Assembly (NCBI GenBank): GCA_964469055.1
Contig: CAYXXN010000003.1
Span: forward strand, 1 to 46,069
DNA length: 46,069 bases
Direction: 5' to 3'
Origin: CAYXXN01 sp964469055
Lineage (GTDB): Bacteria; Acidobacteriota; Thermoanaerobaculia; Multivoradales; JAHEKO01
Shown here in pieces: positions 23,822-30,998 of this stretch. Numbering within the stretch: the first letter of the stretch is position 1; each line of letters starts with the position of its first letter. Made by a program: the position numbers and the translations under genes. The notes beneath the pieces were generated by a model. The model was not told the DNA's origin. It ran no database searches and saw nothing but the letters and a program-made list of their open reading frames with translations.

Positions 23822-24579
23822 GCCTCTCCTGGTCGCGGGCCGCCGCCCTGGCGGGTCTCGTTCTGCTCGCCGGCTGCCGCTCGGCGGAGAAGGAAGACCC
23901 CATCGCTCGCCTCTCCGCCGAGGAGGCGTTCAGCGAGGGCCAGCGATGGATGACCGAGAAGAAATACGATCGCGCCCAGGAGTACTTCGCGCACGCCTTC
24001 CAGACGGAGCCGAACTCGGAGGTGGGACGCGAGTCCCTGCTGCTCGAGGCCGACGCCCTGTTTCTCGATGGCGGCGAGGACAACTACATCAAGGCGGAGT
24101 CGAAGTACCGCGACTTCCTCAACCGCTTCCCGACCAGTCCGCGGGGAGACTACGCGCAGGTCCAGGTGGCGCGCAGCCTCGAGGAGCGTATGCGGCGCGC
24201 CGATCGCGACCAGGCGCCGACGCGCAAGGCGCTGGCCGCCTACAAGGAGCTCCAGCAGCTGTTCCCGACCAGCGAGTGGATCGACGAGGCCGAGGAGGGG
24301 ATCGCCCGCGCTCGTTCGAGCCTCGCCGAGCACGAGTACTTGGTCGGTCGCTTCTCCTTGCGACGCGGCTTCCTGCCGGCGGCCGTCGCTCGCTTCGAGA
24401 CCCTGATCGAGCTCTACCCGGAGTACCCCGAGATGGACAAGGTGCTGTGGGGCCTCGGGCAGGCGTACCTGCGCCAGGACGACGTCGAGAACGCGAGCCG
24501 GGCGTTCGAGCGACTGGCGAGCGAGTACCCCGACAGCGCCTACGCCGACAAGATCCCCGAGGAGGCCTTGCGCCGATGA
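23818..24579 (+). CDS. BamD/YfiO-like TPR lipoprotein
   Basis: The 253-residue lipoprotein starts at TTG 23818 and has a short signal peptide with lipobox LLAGC (Cys near residue 20). It then carries tetratricopeptide-type helical repeats: DRAQEYFAHAFQTEP, KAESKYRDFLNRFP, AAYKELQQLFP, AAVARFETLIELYPEYP and ASRAFERLASEYPDSAYADK. This is the layout of BamD, the outer-membrane lipoprotein that supports BAM-mediated barrel insertion. No other bam gene is nearby, so it could be another outer-membrane lipoprotein of the same fold. The TTG start is supported by the lipobox and the 4-nt overlap with rpe; no ATG lies nearby in frame. It overlaps the CpoB-like gene as ATGA. Confidence 0.84.
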   Translation: MSLSWSRAAALAGLVLLAGCRSAEKEDPIARLSAEEAFSEGQRWMTEKKYDRAQEYFAHAFQTEPNSEVGRESLLLEADALFLDGGEDNYIKAESKYRDFLNRFPTSPRGDYAQVQVARSLEERMRRADRDQAPTRKALAAYKELQQLFPTSEWIDEAEEGIARARSSLAEHEYLVGRFSLRRGFLPAAVARFETLIELYPEYPEMDKVLWGLGQAYLRQDDVENASRAFERLASEYPDSAYADKIPEEALRR

Positions 24580-25388
24580 GACGTCTGCTCCCGCTCCCCC
24601 TGCTTGCCTTGACGCTCGTGGGCTGCGCTTCGACCTCCGCTGGTGCGGGGCCGGGGCCGACCGAGCTCCAGGAAGTGAAGGCTCGTGTGCTCGCGCTCCA
24701 GCGCCAAGCGGCCGTGGCCGACGTCGAGATCGAGCGTCTGCGTCGGCAGGTGGCGGAGCTCGAGCTGCGGCTGGCGGGGGGGGCGGGGGTTCGTGCCGCG
24801 CCCATGCCGCCGGCGCCGGCCGCCGCCTCGCCGGTGCCGCCCGCGGAAGCCGTGCCCCCTCCAGCCATGCTCGACGAGGCAGTGCCGCCTCCGCCGCCCT
24901 CGGTCGTGGAGGAGGAGGATCTCGAGACTGCGGCCCTGCCGGTCGTGGCGCCGCTCGCACCGGAGGCGCCGGTAGAGTCGCCAGTGGTGGCGGCGGCGCC
25001 CGAGGCCCTGGAGGCGATCTCGTCGGCGGCGCAGGCCGTCTACGACCGCGGCTACACCCTCTATCACCAGGGTCGCTACGTCGACGCCGAGACGAGCTTC
25101 CAGGAGCTACTCCGCGACCACCCGGCGACCGAGCTCACCGACAACGCCCAGTACTGGATCGGCGAGTGCCGTTTCGCAAGAGGCGAGATCGAAGGCGCCT
25201 TGGACGCCTTCCGCGAGACTGTCGAGCGCTACCCGGCGGGCAACAAGGTGGCGGACGCCCTGGTCAAGATGGGAGACTGCCTACGGGCCCTGGGCGACGA
25301 GGCGGGGGCCTTGGCCCGCTACCAGGAAGTGCTCGATCGCTTCCCCGGTACCGGGGCCTCCGCCATGGCCGAGGCCCGGCTGCCGTAG
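24576..25388 (+). CDS. CpoB/YbgF-like coiled-coil and TPR envelope lipoprotein
   Basis: The 270-residue protein has a lipoprotein signal (LTLVGC, Cys near residue 17). A coiled-coil segment follows (about 30-65, ELQEVKARVLALQRQ and VEIERLRRQVAELELRL), then a Pro/Ala-rich linker (about 70-140), and finally C-terminal tetratricopeptide repeats beginning YDRGYTLYHQGRYVDAETSF. This order, coil, linker and TPR, is that of CpoB/YbgF, which coordinates outer-membrane constriction with peptidoglycan synthesis. E. coli CpoB is periplasmic without a lipid anchor, so the lipobox is a difference. No tol-pal genes are in view. It overlaps the BamD-like gene by 4 nt and ends the long plus-strand run. Confidence 0.8.
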   Translation: MRRLLPLPLLALTLVGCASTSAGAGPGPTELQEVKARVLALQRQAAVADVEIERLRRQVAELELRLAGGAGVRAAPMPPAPAAASPVPPAEAVPPPAMLDEAVPPPPPSVVEEEDLETAALPVVAPLAPEAPVESPVVAAAPEALEAISSAAQAVYDRGYTLYHQGRYVDAETSFQELLRDHPATELTDNAQYWIGECRFARGEIEGALDAFRETVERYPAGNKVADALVKMGDCLRALGDEAGALARYQEVLDRFPGTGASAMAEARLP

Positions 25389-25398
25389 GTCCGGACTC

Positions 25399-25415
25399 CT
25401 CAAGTAGCGCTTGAG
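25399..25415. terminator. Possible weak hairpin terminator after the cpoB-like gene
   Basis: CTCAAG and CTTGAG form a perfect 6-bp stem around a 5-nt loop just after the end of the run. There is no T-tract, so termination would be weak or factor-assisted. It lies directly upstream of a good promoter. Confidence 0.3.
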
Positions 25416-25432
25416 AGGTGTGACCCTAAAGC

Positions 25433-25461
25433 TTGACAGCCCAAGGCTTCGGATGTAGCTT
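25433..25461 (+). promoter_or_regulatory. Sigma-70-type promoter of the LysM gene
   Basis: A perfect TTGACA -35 box (25433-25438) and a TAGCTT -10 box (25456-25461) are separated by exactly 17 bp. Transcription would start near 25468, about 30 nt before the ATG, leaving room for the GGGGAG ribosome-binding site. The spacing, the position in an intergenic gap and the downstream signal-peptide gene make this one of the clearest promoters in the window. Confidence 0.72.
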
Positions 25462-25498
25462 GCCCGGGATCATCTGCACCGTTTTCGGGGAGTTCACG

Positions 25499-26665
25499 AT
25501 GATGGCGAGGAACTGTTCCCTCTCGGGCCTGCTCGTAGGTTGTGCGCTGGCCGCCGGGGCTGCCTGGGCCGACACCCGGCCGCCCCAGAACCTGCACCTG
25601 GTGGGCGACCACTGGACGCCCTGGGATCCGCCGACCAGCTTCGCGGAAGGCACCCAGGTCTACACCATCGTCCGCGGCGATACCCTCTGGGACCTCTCGA
25701 ATCGCTTCTACGGCGATCCGTACCTGTGGCCCCAGCTCTGGGAGGCCAACCGCTACATCCTGGATGCCCACTGGATCTACCCCGGGGACCCGCTGGTGGT
25801 CGGCTTCGAGGTGACCCCGCTGGAGCAGCTGGCCGGAGTCGGAGAGGGCGAAGCCGAGCCCGAACCGGAATCGATGTTCGACCGCGAGAGCAGTGCGCCC
25901 GTGCCCCTGGGAGTCGAATCGGACCTCTACTGCAGCGGCTTCATCGCAGAGCCGGGACGGAGCTTCCCCTACCGCATCCTGGGCTCGGAATACCAGAATC
26001 TGGGTGCCACCTTGACCTCGAGCCGCCGCCAGCGCCGTTACGAGGACGACCCGATCGCGGCGCCGACGGCCAAGTACAACCTCTCCCTGGGCGACGTGAT
26101 CTACCTCTCCGGGGGCCGCCAGGCTGGCCTCAACCCGGGCACCGTGTTCGCCGTCGTCGAGCCGGCGCAGCTGGTCTCGCACCCCGAGACTGGCGCGTCG
26201 GTCGGCCAGTTTTACCGCTTCTCGGGGCGGGCGCGGGTCCTCTCGGTGCAGCAGGAAAGCGCGATCGCCGAGATCGTCCACTCCTGCTCGCCGATCATCG
26301 TCGGCGACTACCTCGAGCCGTTCGAGCCGCAGCCGATCCCGCTGCGCCGCCGCACGCCGATGCGCGGCGTGAACGATCCCGAGTCCTGGGCGGATCTGGA
26401 AGACGGTCCGACGATCGTGCTGGCCGACGATGAGGTGGTCTCGCTCGGCCAGGACAACGTCGTCTACTTCGACCGAGGTGCCGTGGACGACGTCGCGCCC
26501 GGCGACATGTACACGATTTACCGGCGCAGCGCCGCCGGCCTGCCAGCGATGGTGATCGGCGAGCTCGCCGTGCTCTCGGTCCACGAGCGCTCGGCGCTGG
26601 CGCGTATCCTCGAGTCCCGCTACGCGATCTACGTCGGCGATCGGCTGAGTCCGAAGCTCCAGTAG
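25499..26665 (+). CDS. Secreted LysM-domain protein
   Basis: The 388-residue protein has an N-terminal signal peptide (cleavage likely after AGAAWA, near residue 24). One LysM module follows (about 54-105), with YTIVRGDTLWDLSNRFYGDPYLWPQLWEANR split by a short insertion and ending IYPGDPLVV. LysM binds N-acetylglucosamine in peptidoglycan. The remaining 280 residues are mostly beta and contain two similar blocks ending in LARILESRYAIYVGD-like and IAEIVHSCSPIIVGDYL-like segments, so the tail may be an internal repeat. No catalytic domain is recognised, so this is probably a wall-binding structural or accessory protein. A GGGGAG ribosome site precedes the ATG pair at 25499/25502. Confidence 0.83.
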   Translation: MMARNCSLSGLLVGCALAAGAAWADTRPPQNLHLVGDHWTPWDPPTSFAEGTQVYTIVRGDTLWDLSNRFYGDPYLWPQLWEANRYILDAHWIYPGDPLVVGFEVTPLEQLAGVGEGEAEPEPESMFDRESSAPVPLGVESDLYCSGFIAEPGRSFPYRILGSEYQNLGATLTSSRRQRRYEDDPIAAPTAKYNLSLGDVIYLSGGRQAGLNPGTVFAVVEPAQLVSHPETGASVGQFYRFSGRARVLSVQQESAIAEIVHSCSPIIVGDYLEPFEPQPIPLRRRTPMRGVNDPESWADLEDGPTIVLADDEVVSLGQDNVVYFDRGAVDDVAPGDMYTIYRRSAAGLPAMVIGELAVLSVHERSALARILESRYAIYVGDRLSPKLQ

Positions 26666-26683
26666 TCGCGCGGCAAGGTCGTT

Positions 26684-26714
26684 CGACGCCGGACGCGACG
26701 AGCGTCCGGCGTCG
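26684..26714. terminator. Hairpin terminator after the LysM gene
   Basis: A perfect 13-bp inverted repeat (26684-26696 with 26702-26714) has a 5-nt loop, GACGA. It begins 19 nt after the LysM stop. The following sequence has only short T runs, but the stem is long and GC-rich. It lies just before the promoter-like sequence of the Fis-type gene. Confidence 0.72.
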
Positions 26715-26723
26715 TCGCGTTTG

Positions 26724-26732
26724 TGCTATTCT
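26724..26732 (+). promoter_or_regulatory. Extended -10 promoter of the Fis-type gene
   Basis: TGC-TATTCT is an extended -10 element ending 43 nt before the ATG at 26776. The -35 position overlaps the right arm of the terminator hairpin and has no consensus, as is acceptable for extended -10 promoters. Confidence 0.45.
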
Positions 26733-26775
26733 CGCGCGTACACGGCGGTCGCGATCCTGGAGCCTGGAGCGGGGG

Positions 26776-27036
26776 ATGAAGAAGGATCTCAACGGGCATC
26801 TTTGCCAGTTGGTGGATGAGTTGGTCAGCCGCGGGCTGACCCTCGGGCAGGCGCGACGCGAGTTCGAGCGCCAGTTCATTCTCGCCGCTCTGCGTACCAA
26901 CGCCGGCAACTTGTCGGGCTCGGCGAAATGTCTGGGAATCCACCGCAACACGCTGCGCAACAAGGTCGGCGACCTCGGCATCGCGGTGTCGGACGTGTCC
27001 ACCCGCCGTGCGCGCGGGCGCATGAGTCGACGCTAA
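26776..27036 (+). CDS. Small Fis-family helix-turn-helix DNA-binding protein
   Basis: The 86-residue protein ends in a Fis-type HTH: LTLGQARREFERQFILAAL, then GNLSGSAKCLGIHRNTLRNKV. The HTH is the same as the DNA-binding end of NtrC-type activators, but there is no AAA+ or receiver domain, so it is a free-standing small regulator or nucleoid-type protein. The C-terminus is basic (TRRARGRMSRR). A purine-rich GGAGCGGGGG ribosome site precedes the ATG. It stands between two envelope genes with its own promoter and terminator context; whether it controls them is unknown. Confidence 0.88.
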   Translation: MKKDLNGHLCQLVDELVSRGLTLGQARREFERQFILAALRTNAGNLSGSAKCLGIHRNTLRNKVGDLGIAVSDVSTRRARGRMSRR

Positions 27037-27089
27037 ACAACTGAAATCAAGGCATTTGTGACGAGTGCCTGGACGACGCGCGGATCCTG

Positions 27090-27098
27090 TGCTAAGGT
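27090..27098 (+). promoter_or_regulatory. Possible extended -10 promoter of the lytic transglycosylase
   Basis: TGC-TAAGGT lies 64 nt before the ATG at 27163, in the 126-bp gap after the Fis-type gene. The match to TATAAT is partial. Weak evidence. Confidence 0.33.
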
Positions 27099-27162
27099 TT
27101 CGCGTCGACCGAGGCATCGCCGTCCCCTTCGCCTCGGGATCCCCGCAGAGCCGTCGGTCCCC

Positions 27163-27891
27163 ATGTCGAAGCCCTCGTCCAGCCGTTGGTTTCGCGTTGG
27201 CTTCGCAGTGCTGGCATTCCTGGCGGCAGCATTCCATTCCCCGCCGTCGAGTCCGCACATCGCCGCGAACCAGCCGGCGGCGCCGTCGGCCGACGAGGTC
27301 GCGGCGTTGGTGGACCTTTACGAGTGGATCCTCGGCGGCAAGGCCGATGGTCGCTTCCACGCTTTCGACGGCGTTCCGGTGCGTGCCGCGATCGAGAACC
27401 ACCGCGAGGGGTTCGAACTGTTCCGCCGCTATCACGATCAGCGCGCGCAGCTCGCCTTCGTCGAGAAACTGCGCTTCGGTGGTGGCATCGCTCGCGTTGC
27501 CCGCCGTTACGACCTCGATCCCCTGTTGATCGCGGCCATCGTGGAGGCCGAATCCGGGTTCGACAGCCAGGCGATCTCTGCCGCGGGCGCGCTGGGCCTG
27601 ATGCAGGTGACGCCGGAGACAGTGGCGCTCTACGGCGGCGGCGATCCTTTCGATCCCGCCGTCAACCTGGAGGTCGGGAGCCGGTTGCTCGCCGCCCTAC
27701 TCAAGCAGTTCGAAGGCGACTTGACCCTCGCACTGGCGGCCTACAACGCAGGGCCGGGCGCCGTCGAACGCTTCGGTGGGTTGCCGCCCTATCGCGAGAC
27801 CCGCGGTTTCATCGACCGCGTGCTCGGCCTCTACGTCGAGCACCACCGGGCGGTGTGGCAGCTTTCGCCCGACCGCGGCATCCTGTTCTAG
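27163..27891 (+). CDS. Lytic transglycosylase (SLT domain), exported
   Basis: The 242-residue protein has an N-terminal hydrophobic signal or anchor (about 12-25). A linker is followed by a C-terminal SLT/GH23 domain (about 105-225) with IVEAESGFDSQAIS, in which the Glu of ESGF is the catalytic residue. ALGLMQVTPET, AYNAGPGAVERFGG and the closing Y-x-E-T-R-G-F-I segment follow. Enzymes of this family cut the MurNAc-GlcNAc bond to give 1,6-anhydro ends during wall remodelling. I chose ATG 27163, which begins immediately before the signal; the frame is open further upstream. Together with the LysM protein and the AmgK-like kinase it makes this stretch rich in wall metabolism. Confidence 0.92.
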   Translation: MSKPSSSRWFRVGFAVLAFLAAAFHSPPSSPHIAANQPAAPSADEVAALVDLYEWILGGKADGRFHAFDGVPVRAAIENHREGFELFRRYHDQRAQLAFVEKLRFGGGIARVARRYDLDPLLIAAIVEAESGFDSQAISAAGALGLMQVTPETVALYGGGDPFDPAVNLEVGSRLLAALLKQFEGDLTLALAAYNAGPGAVERFGGLPPYRETRGFIDRVLGLYVEHHRAVWQLSPDRGILF

Positions 27892-27933
27892 GGCGGCACC
27901 TCGGCCGCTCGTCCCGCGGTGTTCGGGCTCGCC

Positions 27934-28119
27934 CTAGTCCTTGGGCTTGCCCGGCTCGCTCGGCTCGCTCGGCTCCTCGCCACCCTCCCGCATGCCCTTG
28001 CGCAAGTTGCGGATGCCTTCCCCCAGGCCGCGGCCGAGCTGGGGGAGCTTGGACGCCCCGAAGATCACCAGCACGATGAGGAAGATGAGCAGCAGCTCCT
28101 GAAAGCCGATGTGGGGCAT
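27934..28119 (-). CDS. tatA: TatA/E-type twin-arginine translocase subunit
   Basis: The 61-residue protein has the TatA layout: a short N-terminal membrane helix (about 6-20, ELLLIFLIVLVIFG), the conserved hinge F-G-A-S-K-L-P, an amphipathic helix LGRGLGEGIRNLRKGMREG, and a polar tail. It forms the pore or patch through which folded twin-arginine proteins cross the inner membrane. TatC and TatB are not in the window. The tail contains a small repeat, EPSEPSEP. A strong GGAGG ribosome site lies 6 nt upstream of the ATG. It is read on the minus strand and converges on the lytic transglycosylase. Confidence 0.94.
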   Translation of the reverse strand: MPHIGFQELLLIFLIVLVIFGASKLPQLGRGLGEGIRNLRKGMREGGEEPSEPSEPGKPKD

Positions 28120-28163
28120 GACGAACCTCCACGCCGGAGTCTAGCGCACGCCGGTCCGCCCGC

Positions 28164-29141
28164 TCAGGACGCAGCGGGCTGCCCTCGCCACAAAGGCGCC
28201 AGCTCCTCGGCCAGGTCGGCCGTCTCGGGCAAGGCGGCGAGGTGTCGCCCGGCGGCGGCGAGCGAGGGCGCGATGAGCGCCACGTGCCGGTCGTGCCCGC
28301 GCCGTCGGAACGCCTCGAAGGTGCCGGCGATCTTGAGCGCGCGCTGGGCGGCGGCCCGCCGGTAGCGCAGGCGGTCCTCGGGGCCGCGCACGTAGGGCGC
28401 GATGATCTCCTCCTCGACCTGGGGTGGGGGATAGAGACTGTCGTTGAGGAGCGAGGCGAGGTCGTAGAACGGCGGCCCCAGGCGGAGATCCTGGTGGTCG
28501 AGGACGCCGACCTCGTCGCCGGCGAGCGGCACGAGGTTGCGCGCCATGAAGTCGCGATGGCAGGGGGCGAGCGGCCCCTCGCCGAGACTGGCGGCGAGGC
28601 CGGCCAGCGCTTGCCGAAGGGGCTTTCGCAAGGAGGGGCGGCCGATCGGGCCGCGCGGCACGAGCACGAGTTCCCAGGTCTGGTCGAGCTCGCGCTCGAG
28701 GAGCGCTCGGGCGAGCGGCGAATTGAGGTGGGCGACCGCCGTCGAATCGAGCCCGGAGATGCGCTGCGCAGCGGCGGCGGCGGCGGCGAGCCGCGGCGAG
28801 ATCTGCGGCCAGGGCCGCCCCCGACTCCACTCGTGGAGGTTGGCCGGTCCGAGGTCCTCGAGGAGCATCCAGCCGCTGCCGCAATCGGCGGCGAGAACCC
28901 GCGGCGTCCTGACCACAGCGCCGCACAGCAGCGCGTCGGAGGCCAGCCAGCGGCTGCACGCGTCGCGCGTCTCTTCCGGGTAGGTGGCGAGGATGGCCGT
29001 CCCGCCACCGGCGCGCTGCAACCGGAAGTAACGCCGAGGCGAGACATCGCCGGCGAGTGGCTCGAGCGCGGCCACGGTCTCGCCGAGCGCGCCGAGCCAG
29101 CGCATCGCCGCCGCACGCAGGGAACTCTCGGCACTCTCCAT
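28164..29141 (-). CDS. AmgK-like sugar kinase (aminoglycoside phosphotransferase fold)
   Basis: The protein of about 325 residues has the APH/choline kinase fold. It carries CHRDFMARNLV (catalytic HxD) and GVLDHQDLRLGPPFYDLASLLND, the metal-binding and following segment strongly reminiscent of AmgK, which phosphorylates N-acetylmuramic acid and GlcNAc at C1 in wall recycling. Its partner MurU is not seen here. The start is ambiguous: ATG 29141 (chosen) or GTG 29153, four codons earlier. The GTG would lie within a clear promoter for the divergent gene. It is upstream of tatA by 44 nt, on the same strand. Confidence 0.83.
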   Translation of the reverse strand: MESAESSLRAAAMRWLGALGETVAALEPLAGDVSPRRYFRLQRAGGGTAILATYPEETRDACSRWLASDALLCGAVVRTPRVLAADCGSGWMLLEDLGPANLHEWSRGRPWPQISPRLAAAAAAAQRISGLDSTAVAHLNSPLARALLERELDQTWELVLVPRGPIGRPSLRKPLRQALAGLAASLGEGPLAPCHRDFMARNLVPLAGDEVGVLDHQDLRLGPPFYDLASLLNDSLYPPPQVEEEIIAPYVRGPEDRLRYRRAAAQRALKIAGTFEAFRRRGHDRHVALIAPSLAAAGRHLAALPETADLAEELAPLWRGQPAAS

Positions 29142-29146
29142 TTGGT

Positions 29147-29175
29147 TTGACACCCCCGGCCACGCCTAGGATAAT
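29147..29175 (+). promoter_or_regulatory. Near-consensus sigma-70-type promoter of the 97-residue gene
   Basis: TTGACA (29147-29152) and GATAAT (29170-29175) are exactly 17 bp apart. This is a perfect -35 box and a five-of-six -10 box, the best promoter in the window. Transcription would start near 29182, about 30 nt before the ATG at 29213. The -35 box begins 5 bp from the AmgK-like ATG and overlaps its alternative GTG start, so it bears on which start is real. Confidence 0.8.
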
Positions 29176-29212
29176 CGTCCGCGACGCTCGCGGGAAAACG
29201 GGGACGCAGACG

Positions 29213-29506
29213 ATGGACGACAAGCTGCGGCGGCTCGTGCAAGACCTGCGGTGCGCAGTGTCCCAGGCGCTCGCCGACTCGGTCGACGTCGGCCGGGCGC
29301 TGCGTCGCATCCGGCACGAGGGCTGGTCCCTCTACTTGGTGGTGGACCGGCAGCGGGAGCGCCAGGCCGCCGATTCCTTCGAGGTCGGGGCGGAGCCCGT
29401 CGTGGCCGGCGAAGAGGCGGCGTTCCGCATCGACGGCCGCGACCTGTCGTTCCTGCGCTCGATCGGTATCGACCCCACCCGCCGCATCCGCAGTCGGCGC
29501 GGCTGA
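29213..29506 (+). CDS. Small protein of unknown function, 97 residues
   Basis: I do not recognise this family. The protein begins MDDKLRRLVQDL, has an amphipathic helical first half, then a short strand pattern (WSLYLVVDRQRE), an acidic middle and a basic C-terminus (DPTRRIRSRRG). There is no signal peptide, membrane segment or metal-binding motif. It is real by several signs: a near-consensus promoter at 29147-29175, a well-placed ATG, and ordinary codon use. It lies alone between the AmgK-like gene (divergent) and pgeF (convergent, 9 bp away), so no operon context helps. Strong expression of a small soluble protein is predicted. Confidence 0.7.
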   Translation: MDDKLRRLVQDLRCAVSQALADSVDVGRALRRIRHEGWSLYLVVDRQRERQAADSFEVGAEPVVAGEEAAFRIDGRDLSFLRSIGIDPTRRIRSRRG

Positions 29507-29515
29507 GCGCGCCCC

Positions 29516-30190
29516 TCAGCGCACCAGCCACGCGAACGCGAGGTTGCGGCCCGTCCCTCGGCCGTCGCGCCGGAAGCTCCACAGATCGCCCGAGCAACGA
29601 GTGCAGGACGCGATGACCTCGTGCACGGCGACGCCCGCGGCTGCGAGCTGCGCCGCGACCGCTGCTGCGAGATCGAGATGAGGTCTGCGGGTGTCGCCGC
29701 GCTCGTCGAGCGCCGCCGGCGCCCCCCCTGCCGCCACCACTTCCCGGGCCAGGTCCCAGTCCACCTCGTAGCAACAGGGGCCGATCGCTGGACCGATCCA
29801 GGCAGTCAAGCTAGCAGGAGAGCGCGCCAAGCGCGCCACCGCGGCGGGCACCACTCCTGCCACGATTCCCCGCCACCCGGCGTGAATCACCGCCAAGGCG
29901 TCCGCGGCGCCGACCACGACAGGCACGCAGTCGGCGGTGCCGATGGCCAAAGCGAGACCCCGGCGGTCGGTGACGAGAGCATCGCCTTCTCCCCCGCAGC
30001 CACACTCCGCCGCGAGCACGGTCGCTGAGTGCACTTGACGTGCCCAGGCGACGGGGAGAGGCCCTTCGATGGCGGCGAGGATGGCCTCGCGCTCGCCGGC
30101 GGGGCCGCGACCGGCAAAGCGCACTTCGAGGCCGCCCTCGCCAGTCCTCCACACCGGATAGCCTGCGATCTCGACGCTCTCGACCGCCAC
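29516..30190 (-). CDS. pgeF: PgeF-type polyphenol oxidase-family (laccase-domain) protein
   Basis: The protein of about 224 residues belongs to the YfiH/YlmD family. Members were described as laccase-like; E. coli YfiH (PgeF) was later shown to remove misincorporated L-Ser from UDP-MurNAc. Conserved features are WARQVHSATV, ALAIGTADCVPVVV, VIHAGWRGIVAGVV and WIGPAIGPCCYEVD, which together supply the His/Cys metal site. I place the start at GTG 30190; another GTG lies slightly downstream and the true start is uncertain. It is convergent with the 97-residue gene and divergent from ftsE. A TACAAT-like -10 box lies at 30208-30203 on the minus strand. Confidence 0.88.
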   Translation of the reverse strand: MAVESVEIAGYPVWRTGEGGLEVRFAGRGPAGEREAILAAIEGPLPVAWARQVHSATVLAAECGCGGEGDALVTDRRGLALAIGTADCVPVVVGAADALAVIHAGWRGIVAGVVPAAVARLARSPASLTAWIGPAIGPCCYEVDWDLAREVVAAGGAPAALDERGDTRRPHLDLAAAVAAQLAAAGVAVHEVIASCTRCSGDLWSFRRDGRGTGRNLAFAWLVR

Positions 30191-30251
30191 CGCGCGCCGC
30201 GGATTGTAGACTAGCGAGGGATCCGCATGAGGAATTCCGGCTAGGCCACGC

Positions 30252-30998
30252 GTGGAGGAGATAGGCGCTGGCCCCGCCCTCGGCCGGATCCGGTTCTTGC
30301 AGGTCGGCAAGCGCTTCGCGAACGGACTCGAGGCCCTGCACGGGGTGACGCTCACCTTGGAGCCCGGCGACTTCGCTTTCGTCACCGGACCGAGCGGCGC
30401 GGGTAAGACCACCCTGCTGTCGCTCATCTTCCGCGCCGACGTGCCGACGTCGGGCACGGTGCTGGTCAACGGGCGCAACGTCGGCGCGCTGCCGCGACCC
30501 AAGATCCCGTACTTGCGGCGCACCATCGGCGTTGTCTTCCAGGACTCGCGCCTCATCCGACGCAAGACCGCCCTGGAGAACGTCGCCTACCTGCCGCGCA
30601 TTCTCGGCCAGCCCGTCCGCGAACAGCGGCGCCTGGCGCACGAAGCCCTCGAGCGTGTCGGCCTCGGGGACCGGCTGGACGCCTTTCCGCAGGAGCTCTC
30701 CGGCGGCGAGCAACAACGGGTCGCCATCGCGCGCGCCCTCGTCAACCGGCCGCCCGTGCTGTTGGCGGACGAGCCGACGGGCAATCTCGACCCCGACGGA
30801 GCGCAAGAGATCTTCGAGCTCTTCCGGGAGATCAACGGTCGTGGCACGACCGTGCTGGTCGCCACCCACGATGTGGCCGTCTTGCGGTCGTTCGGCGGCC
30901 GCGTGCTGTGGCTGCGCGGCGGCCGTTTGACGGGCGACGTGCGGCTCGAGCCGGCCGGCGAGGAGGCCGCCCAACGGGCCGAAGGACTGGGCGCGTGA
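30252..30998 (+). CDS. ftsE: Cell division ATP-binding protein FtsE
   Basis: The 248-residue ABC ATPase partners FtsX in the divisome, where the complex activates periplasmic peptidoglycan hydrolases. It has Walker A GPSGAGKTT, the Q-loop VFQDSRL, the signature LSGGEQQRVAIARAL, Walker B VLLADEPTG and the switch THD. The segment RLIRRKTALENVA is typical of FtsE. The start is GTG 30252. It carries about 15 residues before the RIRFLQVGKRF core and a tail of about 30 residues, both slightly longer than in E. coli. The ftsX start overlaps its stop as GTGA, so the pair is translationally coupled. Confidence 0.95.
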   Translation: MEEIGAGPALGRIRFLQVGKRFANGLEALHGVTLTLEPGDFAFVTGPSGAGKTTLLSLIFRADVPTSGTVLVNGRNVGALPRPKIPYLRRTIGVVFQDSRLIRRKTALENVAYLPRILGQPVREQRRLAHEALERVGLGDRLDAFPQELSGGEQQRVAIARALVNRPPVLLADEPTGNLDPDGAQEIFELFREINGRGTTVLVATHDVAVLRSFGGRVLWLRGGRLTGDVRLEPAGEEAAQRAEGLGA

